A DNA stretch of 64,000 nucleotides from Basidiobolus meristosporus CBS 931.73 (GCA_002104905.1 MCFE01000103.1:62001-126000); one strand, 5' to 3'. Shown: positions 32,460-44,019, numbered from the stretch's first letter. Numbers and translations: made by a program. Notes: a model not told the origin generated them from the sequence alone.

Positions 32460-34440
32460 GAAGAGCTTGTGACATCTTTAGGCACACCCCAGCCTTCTGA
32501 TTATAACATGCAGAGTGATAGCTCTGAAGAAGCAGGCTCCCTGATGGATTGCAAGCCTATCTTTGCTAACAACAGTACACTGCATTAGCCTGGCAAAGTC
32601 CCAATAAGGAATGAGAAAACATCTATGGGAAAAAATGCCAAGGTATACTTGATGGAATCAAGTGAGCTCAGTGAGCCCCTACTGGTCAATGATGTGAAGT
32701 TGTGACTAGAGAAGTGGTGCATTACCACTAATATTAGTAATGATGGCTTTAAGGATTCACTACTTCTTCTTGCAAAATCATCCTGGGATCCGACTTATCA
32801 TGTAAATGGTATAAATGGAAAACCATCATGCAGCTGGAAACATACAACCCAGAGACCATCCTGATAGTAGCATGTGTTAACAGTTATATGGCATTTGCAT
32901 CACAAAAGGCTTCCATTGTAAGGTGTCCAACTTACTAGGTATCCACCACCATTGGGGGAAAGCATTGTTCACACTTGGGATAAATTCCTGTAATATTCCT
33001 TTAAAGTAGCTCATGTAGTCTGACAAATATTGTGAAGCTATACAGTCCCACACTCAGTATCAATCATGTACAGATATATCAGATATATTGGATGGCAAAC
33101 ATTACAGGCAGCTAAGAAGTAAGGACTACTGTGAAGGTATGTATGACAATGCCTATGCCTTGGCAGTTGATGGTTTCTCATTAAGCAAGTACTCTGCCAG
33201 CAAATCCTGCTGGCCACTGCTTCTTATCAACCTGAATCTATCACCTATCTTAAAGAATCAGATCCAAAATCTGATGGTAGTCTCACTGGTATCTGGGCCT
33301 AAGTCACTGTCCAACCGGGATAGCTACCTGTATCCATTGCTGGATGATTTTTGTATGCTCAACAACAGGATAACAGTAAATGGCCATCTTGTCAAATTGT
33401 ATATTATTATCTGCATTGGAGATACCACAGCCATCAGCAAAGTAGCCAGCTTTTCTGGGCACAATGGACAGTATTGATGTCAAATATGTGAGAACCAGGG
33501 GATTTTCTCCATAACTCACACATATAGTGCTTACCCAAACACCAGCACTAAGAACATCATATTCCTGCAGAGTGAAAATGCCAAAGTCAGCATGCAGGTG
33601 TAGCAAAGTTGGCAAGCTTTAAGCCATCTGCCAGAATATGGAATCAATTGGAAACTGGAGATACTTAAGATAGAGGGTATCTGTTGGAGCAAAAGCTTTC
33701 CGGTGGGAGCAATGCATTTGCTTTTCAACAATATCCCTATACTGATGACCAAGTTGTACATTGCGCATTATGGGCTAAATAAGCACTTTGAGATGCCATA
33801 GAAATTTGAAAGATTTGGCAAGATATAACAGTGTATCTTCTACCCTAAGTACTTCTCATGGGCTCTAATCAATATTCAAATGCATATGCAACAATACATA
33901 TGCAGAGTCTGGATGAGCTGGATATGTTTTTATTAAAGTGGTCCTCTGAGGTCATTCCTACCAAGAGTAAGTTGGAAGCATTTGGAGTCATATATAGACA
34001 CTGTAGGAATATTTATCCAAAAGTGGATTGCCAATGCCAACTTGACACATCTACAGCTGCTGTGCAAGGAGTGTGTATGGGACCTAAGCATCTATACTAC
34101 AAATATAAAGCTGAACACAAAGATCTCTGCCACTACTGTATCCATTATGTACTCCATCTTGCTTGGTATGTAGAAAATATTGGGCCTTGCTTCACCTTTG
34201 GCAAGTTTCTTATAGAGCAGATCTGTGGGGAGATAGGAAGATAAGTCAGGATGCAGGTACTACCATATCCCAATCTCATCAAGAATATTACCTTCAAGTC
34301 TGCAATGGATGCAATCAGTTGGTACATGGCAGACAGCCACAAAGAGTTGGAAAATACTGATTACAGATGTTCACAAGGAGACACCTATGCTTATGGCATT
34401 AAGAGGATAAGCAGCCCCAATGAATTGGTAATCATTTAGG
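32460..34440 (+). pseudogene. tnp2-like transposase, copy C (most complete)
   Basis: It begins with an acidic segment (QSDSSEEAGSLMDCKP-like, about 32505-32550). 33088-33477 is open for 129 codons with YDNAYALAVDGFSLSKYSAS, CWPLLLINLNLSPIL, VSGPKSLSNRDSYLYPLLDD and IICIGDTTAISKVASFSGHN. This is the order found in tnp2-family transposases: first Asp, WP..VNLNLPP, GP, then a GD pair before a GH(N) motif. Further blocks run to about 34440 through stops. It is transcribed away from accessory copy C, and together they look like one element. Confidence 0.75.
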
Positions 34441-34807
34441 TAATGAAAAGCTGGGTTGGGTAAAGCAAGTAACCAATTTTTATTAGGAAAGCTCTACCAA
34501 AGTATGTTGGGTTTCTCTTGGTCACAAGCCAACCTCTACACTATTGAATGGGGAATCTGCTTTGAAGATTAGTAACTTCACCTCAATATTCCGCTAACTT
34601 AGTCACTTAGATCATTACCTTAGAATCCCAGAGAATACTAATCAAACTCCTTGTAGGTAGTTACTTAAAATATTTTCACTAAAATACCAAGTATCCAGAG
34701 CATGAAAATTCTCAAAGTTGTCCAAACAGCCCCTAACTTTGCACACATGTTGTAGGGACCTTCTTTAACCTATTCTATGTGTTTGTTGTGCCAAGGCCCT
34801 GTAAGAG
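34441..34807 (-). repeat. Transposase downstream tail and L3 LTR fragment
   Basis: 34441-34557 parallels 44530-44650 (GGTTGGGTTGG, GGTTTCTC, GTCACAAGCC). From about 34558 the reverse strand follows the L3 LTR (AACAAACAC, GTGTGCAAAGTT, TTTAGTGAAAATA) until it is cut at 34810 by the left end of the Harbinger-like element. Confidence 0.6.
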
Positions 34808-34993
34808 TATAGACTTGTTCTGTTGGATTGTGCCACATAGTGCCAGCCTGTTTATGGTGCCGGATCAATATGGCACTCTACAGCACTATCTGGCACTATA
34901 ATTTCTACCATGATGTCAGTGGTATAATACAGTTACTGGTAATTTTACTCAATCTTACTTATGTTGCTCAGAATAGTGCTTTCCTTGCTTTAT

Positions 34994-36611
34994 TTACTCT
35001 TCATAATGCTCCAGACACATTTCTCTCAGTGGATGTCTTCTTGTAAGAACATACTGAGCATTAATAAGTATCTTAACTATTTTACCTATTATACTTGTTC
35101 CGTTGGATAGTGCCACATTGAGCCATGAGGGCAAAATGATGCCATAGTGTGCCTGGGAGGCCAAGCGAGCCAAAACTTGGCCACAGAGTGTGAAACATAG
35201 CGCTTCATCTTCATGCAAAGCAGCCCCTGTATTTCACCCATTGTGTTGGAGAAAATCCATTTTTTGACCTTTTTTTTGGATCAATGTTGTGCATGATGTG
35301 TAAGAGGACAGAAGGACTGAAGACATGCATCTGGTACTCAGTACCCATGGCACTCTGAATCTAGCTCCTGTAGCGTATATCATGTCACAAAAATGAATGG
35401 CACTATCTTGGTCCACTGGCACTATCTGGCACTATATTTAAATATTAGCCCTAAAGTAAGACCTATACAAAGCACTTATAGTGCCAGATAGTACCAGTGG
35501 ACCAAGATAGTGCCATTCATTTTTGTGACATGACATATGCTACAGGAGCTAGATTCAGAGTGCCATGGGTATTGAGTACCAGATGCATGTCTTCAGTTCT
35601 TCTGTCCTCTTACACATCATGCACAACATTGATCCTATAAAAAGGGTCAAAAAATGGATTTTCTCCAACACAATGGGTGAAACAGGGGCTGCTTTGCATG
35701 AAGATGCAGAGCTATGTTTCACACTCTGGGTCCAAGTTTAGGTCTACTATGCCTCTCTGGCACGCAATGGCACTATTTGGCACTCATGGCTCAATGTGGC
35801 ACTATCCAACAGAACAAGTCTATTTTGTTGTTTTCTCCTATATATGACTTTCCTCTGTATTTACCTGCCAATATGCTGAATCTCTTCAGATATCCAAATG
35901 TGTGCTCTACCCTTACTCTGAAATGATTAAATAACTCATTGTAGAGCTTCTGCTTCCTGCTAAGCACACCATTTCTTGGCTTCCTATAAGCTGTAATACA
36001 TCCTAATCTCTGACAATCCTCTCCTATATAGGCCAAGTCTGCCATACATTTCTCCCCTCTACTGAATTCAGGAGGATTCTCTACCCAGAGTGCTTTGTCA
36101 TGCCTACTTCCAGCAAATGGCCCACTAAACCAGATGATGTTACCCTCAATGTCAGACAGTGCTTGAAACTTCACACAGTGTGCCTTGTACTTGCCAGAGT
36201 AAAAGTGCCTCTGCCCTCTAGAAGGTCTGTTAATCCTCACTGGGAAGGCATCCAAAATACTCCTGACATGGACCTGTTGCTGAACACTCTGGGATATGGA
36301 AGTCTATTGGAGCTTCTGAACCTAGTATTTCAAGCTTGCTCTAAGTCATTCATACCCTCTGCAAGGTGGTTCTCCATTGCTGTCAGCTGGGAATGAAAGC
36401 TTATAGGACTTTTGTTGCCATGGATGGTGGGATGAAACCTTGCAGGGCAATAGTTCATGTAATAGCAGACAAGCTTATCAAGGGATCTCCTTGAGTAGAT
36501 TGGGGTTGATGGTCCACAGTACTTGGAATAGATCTCCTCTAGTGTGTCAAAAGGAAATCCAGTGGTAGTGATGGGATTGATGAGAAAAGACCATTCAGTT
36601 GAGTAAGTCAT
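34994..36611 (-). pseudogene. PIF/Harbinger DDE transposase, interrupted
   Basis: The start is taken at 36611 (MTYSTEWSFL). A frameshift lies near 36330-36260. The catalytic half then reads ILDAFPVRINRPS (first Asp), GQRHFYSGKYKAHCVKFQAL, FAGSRHDKALW, MADLAYIG (second Asp), AYRKPRNG and VRVEHTFGYLKRF (Glu): the DDE_Tnp_4 signature, the same order as in nuclease HARBI1-like proteins. The frame is broken at 35823 by the foldback element and resumes at 35089, running to a stop at 34994 (ends LREMCLEHYEE). All three acidic residues are present, so only the frameshift and the insertion inactivate it. Confidence 0.88.
35090..35820. mobile_element. Foldback element inserted in the Harbinger transposase gene
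   Basis: Two inverted arms of about 343 bp (35094-35436 and 35477-35820) surround a 40-bp spacer; RNA or single strands would form one long hairpin. The outer ends (CTTGTTCCGTTGGATAGTGCC and its inverse) are the same terminal repeat as the host Harbinger element. TAT flanks both sides (35087-35089, 35821-35823) and the transposase frame reads through when the element is removed. Arms differ by scattered substitutions and small indels. No ORF of its own. Confidence 0.9.
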
Positions 36612-37064
36612 ATTAAAATTGGTGGATGATTATATGGAGGTGGTTTGAATTGATTTGGCACAATCTGCGTATTTCATCACATTTTTAATACATTATGGTT
36701 AAATCTCCATCAAAAGCCATGTATCCCATCATTATGTGGCAAAAATCATCCGCAAACAATGCCTTGGTACTTTTATTGATGCTTTAATCATAGGTCTATA
36801 ATCAAATAGGAAATCTGCGATTGATGTGATCTGATCTGTGTCAACTCAATCCAAGATGCATCATGCATAATATATGGAAAATTCAACAATCACATTAGTT
36901 TTCATATATATATTTCATATAAGACCAGGTTGATGCCAATATACTGCTGTATAAGTATCCAAATATGTTGCTATGGTCCCCATACCAAGCCTCAACTCAT
37001 CTTTAAAACAACCCAGACAAAACCCATCCCCAGCTCACAAGCACGGTCCAGACCAGGAAAGTCA

Positions 37065-38212
37065 ATGTTGGATCCATTTGAGTTCTTGCCAAATGATTTT
37101 AGTATGGCCCAAGTATCTATGATGAGCCTTCATACAGATATTTGGGCACTACTGATTAATCTAGCAGAACTAGATACCTCAGAAAGTCAACAAAGATGGA
37201 AGAATTTGAGTAGAAAGCTGTGGCATGAGTGCTACATCAAGATGCCAGCGAATGTATGTAAAAAGATATATAACAAGACAAGTATTGAAATCAAGAATGA
37301 GCTGAGAGTGAGGGGATTTGACAAAGAAGCTGCGCGGGAGCAATTTTGCACGCAATTTGCATAGTACAGGCCGGACACGTCTGTTCATGCCTCAACTTTG
37401 GGAACTAAAGAGATTTTGAATGAGTTTTTGCCTCAAATGACTAATGTACTACATGATGTATTAGTAGAGCTAAGTGGCTTCCGAGAGCAATATACACAGG
37501 ACTCATCCAGGCAACAGCTCCAAAGTATCAGACAGAGGGTAAGTGAATACCGTGAGGAATCAGATGGGAGCTTCAGGAGGAAGAATACAGACCGCAAGCA
37601 ACATCATCCAGATTGCGCCAGCACACCTTGCTGGATTCCCCACCATCTCTTGCAACCACAGCGTGCTGGCGCACGTCAGTCCAGAGTACGCCAACACCCT
37701 TTACCAGAACGCCCCGCATCAAGTCAACATGCGTCGGGTCAACGTGCACGCTTCAGAGCAAAACTACAAGAACTCGCCAAACTGCTCATTCAGACACGAG
37801 TCCATTGGAGTGGACTGAGTTGCGTCAACTTGAAGCATCACATCAAACTCAGCCAAGGGCCATCTCAACGCGTCAAGGCGCGCCTGCTTGTGCTGTTTTG
37901 CCTGACCATCAGCAAGTTACTTCTGGTGAACTGACTGATGATGACCAACATGAAGTGCCTCAACCACCGGAGCCCTTGTCAAGTAAAAGAACGCGTCAGC
38001 GCATGGCACTACAGGCCGGTTCAGTTGGTTCAGTTGGAGCGATTCAGCGCGGCCAAGCTGTAGCATTGCACTCATCAACTAGGAGGCAAAATACTGACTA
38101 CAAATACATAAGTAGCCAAGATGATTGTCAGCCAGGAAGTAGTATAGGTGTGCAAAGTGAGTCACTACCAAATGCTTCAGTAGTAATCACTGTGAGAAAA
38201 AAACCCAGGTGA
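37065..38212 (+). pseudogene. Second gene of the Harbinger-like element
   Basis: Divergent from the transposase. One frame runs from an ATG at 37065 (MLDPFEFLPNDF, helix-rich, WKNLSRKLWHECY) to a TAG at 37362-37364, then continues in the same frame (EILNEFLPQM, LQSIRQRVSE) to a good splice donor GTAAGT at 37539. The frame that is open afterwards (37613-38212, Ser/Thr/Gln-rich, ending VITVRKKPR) is different, so an intron is likely. PIF/Harbinger elements usually carry a second, DNA-binding Myb/SANT-like gene, but I see no clear Myb motif. The region is richer in G and C than its surroundings. Confidence 0.55.
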
Positions 38213-38929
38213 AGATGATGCAATCGTTTTGAATTGCTCACATTTGTAATGATCCTGACAACCCTTTTTTTTTGCAATCCAAATCAAGCCATCGCAAATC
38301 AGTGATCATCAAATATTTGATATAGGTAATATCAAGGTTGTCTTACATTTGAGACAGAACCCCTATAAATAAACAACCTGCATATACATACGTCATCTGT
38401 AATACCAGTGCAGCTATTGGATCTGTTTTGCACCTATATGATTGCTTGCATGCTGGCTATGACACCTTGTCCAATCACTAGGATCAGGGATTTACTTGCT
38501 CAATGAGCAAAATGGGATATTTGATGGCAAATCAGGTAGCTTTTTTAGTAGTCAATGAGCCAATTGGGGGCTGCCAGCTTCAGGATACTTTTGGACCAAT
38601 AACCACTGAGATACCGTCCAATTGGAGTGAGGGTAACCAAAATGGTAAGTATTAGTGTAGTTTATAGTGTGATACACATTTATTTCCATTTACATTAAAG
38701 AAACATATCCAAATACTGGATTTTACCTGCCATAATGGCGGTATCTGATTGCACACGTGATGCAAACATTACAAGTTGGCGCAATCATCCGTTCCACCCT
38801 CATCGTGTCAGATTGTGCCATAGTGTACGAGATTGTCCCGCATAGTGCAAAATCGTCCAAGAACAATCCTTCCTTCTGGTAGCTATAATATTGCGCCCAA
38901 TTGTTCTTTACAACCACGGATTGCACCGC
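38213..38929. other. Right subterminal region of Harbinger-like element
   Basis: Non-coding. Contains a T/A homopolymer at 38265-38275, and from 38730 a run of GATTGCAC, GATTGTGCCATAGTG, GATTGTCC and ATTGCGCC words resembling the left subterminal GATTGTGCCACATAGTG at 34826. These may be transposase binding sites. Confidence 0.45.
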
Positions 38930-39732
38930 TGTGGTGGTGTAGAGGCACTCCTGGGAGAAGCTACACAACCCAAGGTGTGTGAGGCGTCTGATGGGTGCAA
39001 TAACCTCTGTGTCTAAACTGCTGGTGTCTTTGTCAATATGTCACTATGGTAAAAGCTCCTGCTTCTCTAGCTTCCTAGGTGCTCCAAGTGTCTCCAAAGG
39101 CCTCTGTGTGTCTTGTGCACTACCCTGAAAAGCTCCTTGATGGCAGGTCTGAGATGTACTGTTGAAGGCAGGTGCAGTGATCAACTGCTAATCAATAAGG
39201 TAGAAGTGTTACTGATAGAAGGGATGATTTATTGATGAGGGATTGCTTTCCCTTAAATACTTTTCCTGATTGCCAAGTGATTACTAATGACAAGGTTCTA
39301 GAAGATTCTAGGTATCAGTGGAATTCTTGATGACATCACTATGAGCTAAAAATATGCCAAGAATGTCCTGGAAGGTTCTAAAAGGCACAGCACTCTCAAC
39401 CAATCAGGAATCAGTAGTCTGAAACCTGTGCAACATAGAAATACCATATATGGTATTGAAATGGTAGAGATGGTAACACAGACCTAGGTCATGTGTCACA
39501 GGTACTGACGCGGGTACTTGCCTTATATAGATACATCTAGTGATCACAAAGCTGAATAACATCTGGGATAACTAATGCTAATAACTAATCAGGGTAAACA
39601 TCATATGGGGATAATACTGATAATATGGGCAAAAGAAGAATGGGATAATACTGATAAGATAAAATATGGATAAGTATATCATAATGACTATATGAATAAA
39701 CTTGTCTGTGGGAGGTATGTTTACCCTACCAC
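38930..39732. repeat. Solo L2 LTR
   Basis: It begins TGTGGTGGTGTAGAGG and ends TACCCTACCAC, with near-matching 5-bp flanks ACCGC (38925-38929) and ACTGC (39733-39737). It is colinear with the longer LTR at 49643-50712 and the fragment at 2729-3195. No internal domain is attached. It sits inside the right end of the Harbinger-like element, so it is the younger insertion. Confidence 0.8.
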
Positions 39733-39770
39733 ACTGCACGCCCTGGCAAGGTACAATGGAACAAGTCTAT

Positions 39771-40370
39771 TGGATATGTTTGCACTTGATTGATACTGAG
39801 TGCAGTACTGTGTAGCTTTGCAATATTTGTTGGACTACATCAGCTTCCTCAGATGGGGTATGATCATATATCCAGAGTGTAAACAATGCTTTCCCTCAAT
39901 GGTGGTGGATTCCTGACAGTTTGGAAACATTGCTATGGTAGCAGTTTTGGATGTGAATGCCATGCAACTGTTAACACATGCTGGAATCAGGACAGTCTCT
40001 GGATCATATGTTGCCCGCTGCATGATGGTTGTCCACTTGTACCATGTACATGGTAAGTTGCATCCCAGTGTGATTTTGGTAAGAAGTAGTAATAAATCCT
40101 TAACACCCCCATTACTGAAATTAGTGGAAATGTAGCACTTCTCTAGCCACAACATTACATCATTCACTAGTACATGGATTATGGGGCTCACCTGGCTCCA
40201 TAAGGTATCCTTGGCATTTGTTTCAATGGGTGTTGTCTCATTGCATATAGGGATTTGGCCAGGCTCATCTGTGGTACTGTTGTTAGGGGAGACAGGCTCA
40301 AAATCCATCAGTGAGCCTTCTTTGTCAGAGCTATCACTCTGCATGCAATATTTAGAAGACTGAGGTGAGC
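39771..40370 (-). pseudogene. tnp2-like transposase amino-terminal part, copy D
   Basis: A 169-codon open stretch (40344-39835): QSDSSDKEGSLMDFEPVSPN, then SQVSPIIHVLVNDVMLWLEK, YDPETVLIPACVNSCMAFTS and EGKHCLHSGYM. It is the best-preserved amino terminus of the family. Truncated at 39771 next to the Harbinger-like element; head-to-head with accessory copy D. Confidence 0.75.
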
Positions 40371-40599
40371 CTCAAGGTGTCAAAAACTCACCTGGATCAG
40401 CTGGAGCAAGGTGACAGAGATGGCCAGGTGCTGATATAGAGTATCAACTGGCTGGCAAGATAATACTGGCCCAGTAGTGACCAATGAATGGATAAATATG
40501 ACTTGTGTGGCAAAACATTGGCTGTGATGCTTGTAATACTTCCTATGCTCTCTGCATGCTTCATGGCTGAGCAGCTTGCTACAATAGCCACATGGTCTT

Positions 40600-40899
40600 T
40601 TTCTCTTCTCTTACAGTGTTGAGTCAAAGTAGTCTTGTCCATGGGGCAAACAGTTTGACCTTCAACAACATAACACTATTAGATACTTTTTGGTCAATAC
40701 TCATGTGAATTTAAGACAGTCTTGTATTTGAGACATTGCACCTACACAAATGTAAGATTCAATGATGACCTGCCATAGTAAGCATTATAAATAAAGTTGT
40801 AGCACCATATACGTACATATATGTAGCACTATTTCCCCTTTGGTTTGACTTACTTCAATATATATACCACCAAAAAATAAAACAAAGTTTTCTGGTTCC
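40600..40899. promoter_or_regulatory. Shared upstream region of the divergent pair, copy D
   Basis: It is colinear with 20870-21135 and, inverted, with 31990-32200 (AAGACAGTCTTGTAT, GCACCATATACGTACATATATG, CCCCTTTGGTTTGACTTACTTC). A TATATATA-type word lies near 40860. Probably a bidirectional promoter. Confidence 0.5.
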
Positions 40900-43012
40900 C
40901 AACTAAACCCCACTGCTGATGGCAACAGCAGAGCAGTTGGACAACACCTTGCTTTGACATTCAGTGTAACAAGCAGGGCTACATCCAAAGAAGGCCCTGT
41001 GGACAGTGTGCCCATTGAAGGTAATAATGCAAACTCCTCAGGCTCTCAGTCAAGTAGGCAATTGAGAACCTCTGCAGAGCCACAAGCTGACTGCTGTGCT
41101 CAGGCAGATGAGAATGTTGCAAACACAGTACCGTCAGTTGAAGACCAGCAGGTAGGCATCATAACATCACCACCACCTATATTAGCAAGTATGTTGTCAG
41201 CTCATACCAAAGCATTAATGAAGCAATTGGGTGCAGTGGCTGATAGGACAGATGCAATAGCCCAGAGATATCAGGAAATAGTTCAGAAACAGGATGAGTG
41301 GATAATAAGTGTAGAGTAATCAATATTCTAGGTAGAGAAAGCAGTATCTTTGCTGCAAAGAAGGAACTCAAGTAGCGCAATGTCACAGCCAATAATTGAG
41401 CCATTTCCCTATGTAACAGCAGAGGAACACTGTACAGTCTTTGAAGCACAACAACAGTGCCCAAAGATAAACCCCACAGAAAACCAATCACAGCATGGGA
41501 GGAAGACAATGTGGTGTTTATACCAAAGCCTAAAAATCAAAAGACATTGAAGATCTGTGCAGCCATGGAGTGCAATAATGAAGAGTGGGCTAACATTCAA
41601 GAAGCCGTCAGGAGTCTAGCATGCCATCACCTTAAGGCCAGCATGCCATGGGACCATCAGGAACTCAAGGCCAAGCAGAATGCACCTGGCTTGTTCCATG
41701 AACATGACTTGTTTTCAACAATCTCTGGATGATGTACTGATGGGATCAGTACCTCTTAGTCACAGGACTTTGATTTTGCAATGGCCTTTTGACAGGATCA
41801 TTACAATAATTTTTCATAGGGCATCCCCTTAAGGCAGCATACCTTGGGACTATCAGGAGCTCAAGGCCAAACAGAATGCACTTGAATTGTTCCATGAGCA
41901 TAATCCTGGACTCAGACAGGCAAATGGATTTTGGGCCAGCATTGGTATGCTCAGTAAGTATCTTAAGAATAGCAGAAACTATCAAAGGCAGAAGAACAAG
42001 GGAGCCATGGCTAAAAACCAGCGGCTTCCTCAAGAGTGCATAACAAGCAGTGCCAAAAGCTCCAGACAAGTGTCAAAGAGATGTCAGTTAGCTGGAAGAG
42101 TGCCAATCAGGGACAAGCAGGCAGCTATGGATGCACCAGCACATCATTAATCAAGGAAGAAGTAAAGTGCCACTCAAGAAGCCCCCAGTCAAAGTAGCAG
42201 TGAAGGACCTGGCAGCGATAAAAACCAGCAACTTTTACAGGAGCCCATCACAACTACGGTTGAGAGCTCAAAACAAGCAGAAAAGAAATGTCAAGTTGCC
42301 AGAAGAGTGCCAGCACAGGACAAGCAAGCCACACAGATGCATCAGAGCAGAATATATCAAGGAGAAAAGATAGTTCATTACAGGAAGCACTCAGACAAAG
42401 TAGCAGTGAAAAACCTGGCAGTGATAAAGGACAAGGTAAAGGGAAAAATGTCTACCAAAGCCTGAGACAGGGAGGCATGCAAATAAACTGCAGTTCATGC
42501 CAATTAACACTGCAAGCCCAGAGCAGACTGACTCCCTCCATAGCCAAGAAGAATTACCAACAAGAAAACAGCTGTTTTCACAAGAGTTGGAATTGCCACC
42601 ATTTGAGCTACACTCCAGTGAGGTAGATGAGTTTGCAGAAGCAGGCAATTTGTCTACCACAGTCTCCACATCCTCTATTGTTGACAGAGTGGAGATTCCA
42701 CTGACAGATAAGGCTACAATGTTAAGAACTCAATTGACTATGACAATGCCTTCAGTGGAATTTTGGAACATTAATAGGTACACCAAGAGGTTGCTGCACT
42801 TCTTCATGAGCAGTACTCAAGAAAATGCACTAAAATGTTGCAAGGATTTATTGCAAAGATTGGCAGATGCGGTGCTAGACCTTGCAGTGGTGGCTGAAGA
42901 CCAGGATGTGTGGGAACTAGTGAATGAACAGTGGTATAAGCCATTGGGTTCCTGCAAAAGTTGTGGAACCAGAGTATTAAAGCAGAAATACTTACTGAGT
43001 GGTGGATTTTAA
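40900..43012 (+). pseudogene. Accessory gene of tnp2-like element, copy D (best preserved)
   Basis: Long open pieces in changing frames: 40954-41319 (Ser/Thr-rich, then a coiled-coil-like AHTKALMKQLGAVADRTDAI), 41457-41732 (EEDNVVFIPKPK, CNNEEWANIQEAVRSLA, PWDHQELKAKQ), 41887-42150 and 42131-42626 (basic, with repeated RQVSKRCQLAGRVPIRDKQA-type units), and 42497-43012, open for 171 codons to the end (VEFWNINRYTKRLLHFFMSS, CCKDLLQRLADAVLDLAV, EDQDVWELVNEQWYK). I recognise no known domain. The conserved ends and a basic, repetitive middle are shared by four copies. It always lies divergent to the tnp2-like transposase, so it is most likely a transposon-encoded accessory protein. Confidence 0.65.
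41714..41823 (+). repeat. 110-bp element-end sequence inside accessory gene copy D
   Basis: It repeats 43343-43455 (TCTGGATGATGTACTGATGGG, CCTCTTAGTCACAGGACTTT, GGCCTTTTGACAGGATCA). It is bracketed by two copies of about 83 bp of accessory coding sequence (41628-41710 and 41821-41904; shared CAGGAACTCAAGGCCAA). It breaks the reading frame. Confidence 0.8.
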
Positions 43013-43455
43013 TGAAGTTACTTGTTGAGTGAGGGGTTGTGCTTAATGTTAGTGTAGGGTATAGGGACTTGCATAGGTCAATACAACTGGCAATTGAGGT
43101 ACAACTGAAGCTTCAATGGAAATAAATCAACTTGCACACATGAAAAGTAAGAAAAACAGTTAAGTCAGGAAGTAATGCGTGTGAAAACAAGGCAATAGCA
43201 ATCAATGCACACAAATATAGGAGGTGATAGAGTGTCCAGGATCAGAGGTGAGCATATTGGCAGGGAACCAATCAAAAGCCACTTACACATTGTTGTGATG
43301 AAAAGTTTTGACTAAGTTTTTTGTGATGTCTGGGGTGCAATTATTTTCAATAGTTTCTGGATGATGTCCTGATGGGATCAGTGCCTCTTAGTCACAAGAC
43401 TTTAACTTTATGATGGCCTTTTGACAGGATCAATACAATAACTGTTCATAGGGAT
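43013..43455 (+). repeat. Conserved downstream end of accessory gene, copy D
   Basis: It parallels 23060-23435 (GGGTTGTGCTTAATG, TAGGGTATAGGGA, CAATTGAGGTACAACTG, GTTTTTTGTGATGTCTGG) and ends at TTCATAGGG. No gene. Likely the terminal region of the transposon. Confidence 0.6.
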
Positions 43456-43987
43456 AATTTAAGTTAAATTATCAATTCTGAACTCTAGGGCTGATACAAG
43501 GCCCTAAGCCTGTCTATCATGCTATTCAGGATGGTTATTGGCACATCCTCATCAGTAGTTGGTATATCTGCAGATTCCACATCATCTACTAACCGGGTAA
43601 TCCTGTTGAGTAGCTTTTTCATTTCTTCTCCTTGCAGCATCTTTGTGGCAAAGAATATTGGGCATGAAACATCTTCTGATCAGCTGAACATGGCTGGTAT
43701 ATGTCTTCTAGTGCCCTCCAGGCATTCTTTGCCATTTTTGCTCTTGAACATAGAATTAGCAATTTGTCTTTAACACTAAAGCAAAGGCAGTTAAAGACAC
43801 TATGTGCTTTCTTCAAATACTTTAAGGTCTCCTCTTCCATGCTTTTAGGAGGGCATTCTTTTCCCATGATAATATTCTAAGGCCTTTTTTTGTAGCTGCA
43901 TCTTCATCTGCACCTTCCACACTTGGTAGTTAGATTCATCCAGCTTTTCAGCAGAGGGAGAAATTCCAGTAATAGCAGCAGTTGACA
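43456..43987 (-). pseudogene. L3 copia gag, 5' part
   Basis: Starts at 43987 with ATG; reads KLDESNYQVWKVQMKMQLQ, then KECPPKSMEEETLKYLKKAH and WRALEDIYQPCSADQ, the amino end of a copia Gag (substrate-like N..W...M...L pattern, then AWE.L...Y). It breaks down through stops after about 43620 and is truncated at about 43456. Its LTR and primer site lie just upstream. Confidence 0.78.
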
Positions 43988-44000
43988 TTGCAGTGAGTGA

Positions 44001-44019
44001 CAGCTTGGGGCTCCTAACC
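44001..44019 (-). promoter_or_regulatory. L3 copia primer-binding site
   Basis: On the - strand GGTTAGGAGCCCC follows the LTR directly. It differs at one base from the site of the intact C1 copia (GGTTATGAGCCCC), so two copia families here share the initiator-tRNA anticodon-arm primer design. Confidence 0.7.

Larger units (their letters stand above)
34811..39767. mobile_element. PIF/Harbinger-like DNA transposon with nested insertions
   Basis: The ends are inverted repeats: AGACTTGTTCTGTTGGAT at the left, and at the right (reverse strand, from 39767) GACTTGTTCCATTG. Both are flanked by TAT (34808-34810 and 39768-39770), a 3-bp target duplication as expected for PIF/Harbinger. Inside are a DDE transposase on the - strand and a second gene on the + strand. 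Two later insertions are carried: a 731-bp foldback (35090-35820) and an 803-bp solo LTR (38930-39732). Subterminal DNA is rich in GTGCCA/TGGCAC words. Confidence 0.75.

Noticed and set aside
34811-34850. Reading the TA-rich element ends as a Tc1/mariner transposon with TA duplication
   Set aside because: The enclosed transposase has the DDE_Tnp_4 (PIF/Harbinger) motifs, and a 3-bp TAT flank fits both the large element and the foldback.
35234-35422. Short ORFs within the foldback arms
   Set aside because: They lie entirely in inverted-repeat DNA without homology or codon signal.
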